Below are positions 6,256 to 7,246 of a DNA stretch of 7,246 nucleotides, one piece after another. This DNA comes from Akkermansiaceae bacterium UBA1506. GTDB lineage: Bacteria; Verrucomicrobiota; Verrucomicrobiia; Verrucomicrobiales; DEV007. Where the stretch lies: contig DCQY01000039.1 in NCBI GenBank assembly GCA_002323995.1, positions 30,971 to 38,216 of the forward strand, in the 5' to 3' direction. Both the position numbers and the translations under genes were made by a program. The number at the start of each line of letters is the position of its first letter. The first letter of the stretch is position 1. The notes under the pieces are model-generated. The model searched no databases. It had not been told where the DNA came from and was given only the letters and a program-made list of their open reading frames with translations.

Positions 6256-6260
6256 GGGAG
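6256..6260 (+). promoter_or_regulatory. Ribosome binding site of the glycosyltransferase gene
   Basis: GGGAG lies only two bases before the ATG at 6263, closer than the usual five to nine. No other in-frame ATG, GTG or TTG lies near, so this ATG is still the best start. The divergent gap of 61 bases to the ABC gene contains no clear promoter on either strand. Confidence 0.35.
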
Positions 6261-6262
6261 AA

Positions 6263-7246
6263 ATGATTGAACCCTATTTCTTAATCTTTTGGGCGGCATG
6301 GCTCACACTGCTGCTGCTTGCGGCGTTAAGAGTCAGCAGCTTTGGAGCTGCCCGGCGATGGCAGGATCGAAAATGGAAAGATCACGATCACAACGAGCAA
6401 GCCGCAGCCGTAATCGTAGCGGTTAAAGGATTCGATATTCAGGCCACCCCGCGCTTTTTCGATACCCTTTTAGAACAGGAATACCGCAATTATCGCGTTA
6501 TCGTGTGCTTCGAATCATGGGACGATCCGGTCGCTAACTGGCTTCAGAAAAACCTCGAGATTTCTGCATCCAACCCTACCTGGAGTCACCCTGTTCACGA
6601 TAGCGGGCTAAAAAGCGTCACCCTCGTCTCTGCAGGCCCAGCCCAAAATGAGGGTCAGAAAGTTCACAACCAGATTGCTGCCTTCCGAGAACTTAAGCCG
6701 GAAGACAAACTCATCGCTTTCGCCGACGCTGATGTCGTTTTTAAATCAAACTGGCTTGTTCAACTACTTGCACCCCTCAATCTCGGAACCCATCAACTCG
6801 CCACCACTTATCGCTGGCTTGTCCCGAAACGCCCCACCCTACCCAATCAATTTGCCAGCATCATCAACGGTTCAATTGCAACTCAAGGCGGCACTGAATT
6901 ACTCACCGTTTTATGGGGTGGATCAATGGCAATGGGCCGGGAATTGTTCGAAGAACTCAAGATCCCGCAACTACTCTCAGGATCACTCAACGATGATCTC
7001 AGAATTTCAAAAGCAGCCCGCAAAGCCGGAAACCGCATTGCTTTTATTCGCTCTCTAATTCTCCCCACTCCGATCGACTTTACCTGGCGGAGTTTCTTCG
7101 AGTTCGCAAAGCGTCAATACACTCAGGTAAAATTCTTCAGCCCAATTCTCTACCTTGGAGTTAACTGCGTTCTCGGATTTTATACGCTTGGGGCCCTGAG
7201 CCTCATTGCCGCCCTGGCGTGCGGCTATTTTTACGCCTTGGTGCCG
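6263..7246 (+). CDS. Family 2 glycosyltransferase, ceramide-glucosyltransferase/HpnI-like (3' end cut by window)
   Basis: The frame stays open for 328 codons to the window edge. It encodes a membrane-bound GT-A glycosyltransferase that should transfer a sugar from a nucleotide-sugar to a lipid or polysaccharide acceptor at the inner membrane. An N-terminal membrane helix (about 5-23) is followed by the catalytic domain: VIVAVKG (50-56), ESWDDPV (84-90) with a nucleotide-binding Asp, GQKVHNQ (131-137), the metal-binding FADADV (153-158), TYRWLVP (182-188), WGGSMAMG (218-225), and the acceptor-side NDDLRIS (243-249). At least one more hydrophobic segment begins near 293 and runs to the edge, matching the C-terminal membrane helices of this subfamily. 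The usual (Q/R)XXRW motif after the third Asp is not clearly present; KRQYTQVKFF lies in its place. The sugar and acceptor are unknown. Family call strong; the lipid-directed role is inferred from the topology. Confidence 0.88.
   Translation, partial: MIEPYFLIFWAAWLTLLLLAALRVSSFGAARRWQDRKWKDHDHNEQAAAVIVAVKGFDIQATPRFFDTLLEQEYRNYRVIVCFESWDDPVANWLQKNLEISASNPTWSHPVHDSGLKSVTLVSAGPAQNEGQKVHNQIAAFRELKPEDKLIAFADADVVFKSNWLVQLLAPLNLGTHQLATTYRWLVPKRPTLPNQFASIINGSIATQGGTELLTVLWGGSMAMGRELFEELKIPQLLSGSLNDDLRISKAARKAGNRIAFIRSLILPTPIDFTWRSFFEFAKRQYTQVKFFSPILYLGVNCVLGFYTLGALSLIAALACGYFYALVP

Noticed and set aside
6648..7058. A 136-codon plus-strand frame and an antisense frame near 6883-7068
   Set aside because: Both lie inside the glycosyltransferase gene, whose own frame (from 6263) carries all the conserved motifs. 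They show no family signature.
1..7246. Defence systems, CRISPR arrays, transposons, tRNA genes
   Set aside because: I looked for direct-repeat arrays, transposase motifs, terminal inverted repeats and cloverleaf-like patterns on both strands and found none that I could support by eye.

Overview
The window looks like ordinary bacterial chromosome of moderate GC content. It carries eight protein-coding genes, two of them cut by the window edges. There are no rRNA or tRNA genes, insertion sequences, prophage genes or CRISPR repeats that I can recognise. The SMC C-terminus, the SET-domain protein with a post-SET zinc cluster, the DsbD-type periplasmic domain and the LysM lipoprotein all point to a Gram-negative (diderm) bacterium. 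My best guess is the Verrucomicrobiota/Opitutae within the PVC group. That placement is a family-level impression and not a computed one.

Left block, plus strand (2-2241). This holds the 3' end of smc (chromosome condensation ATPase), then a stand-alone DsbD-alpha-like periplasmic thiol-redox domain protein, then a SET-domain lysine methyltransferase. The last two overlap by 4 nt (ATGA) and all three are tightly spaced, so they probably form one transcription unit. A convergent intergenic region with several small inverted repeats (2242-2477) separates it from the next block.

Middle block, minus strand (2478-6201). Reading in the direction of transcription the order is: a LolD/MacB-type ABC ATPase (6201-5515), an ECF-like sigma-70 factor (5390-4683), an RluD-type pseudouridine synthase (4374-3421) and a LysM lipoprotein (3065-2478). 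Gaps of 124, 308 and 355 nt separate them, so these are probably separate transcription units. Reasonable promoter-like sequences lie upstream of the sigma gene and, more weakly, upstream of rluD and the LysM gene.

Right block, plus strand (6263-7246). A family 2 glycosyltransferase of the ceramide-glucosyltransferase/HpnI-like type is transcribed divergently from the ABC gene. It stays open to the end of the window and has no stop, so it is easy to miss.

Several products concern the cell envelope: the periplasmic redox domain, the peptidoglycan-binding lipoprotein, the LolD-like ATPase and the membrane glycosyltransferase. The others handle chromosome, RNA or transcription. I see no defence island or other obvious new multi-gene system. 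The most interesting item is the bacterial SET methyltransferase, which has an apparently complete zinc-binding post-SET motif and a histone-like lysine-rich tail and is translationally coupled to a DsbD-alpha domain protein just downstream of smc.
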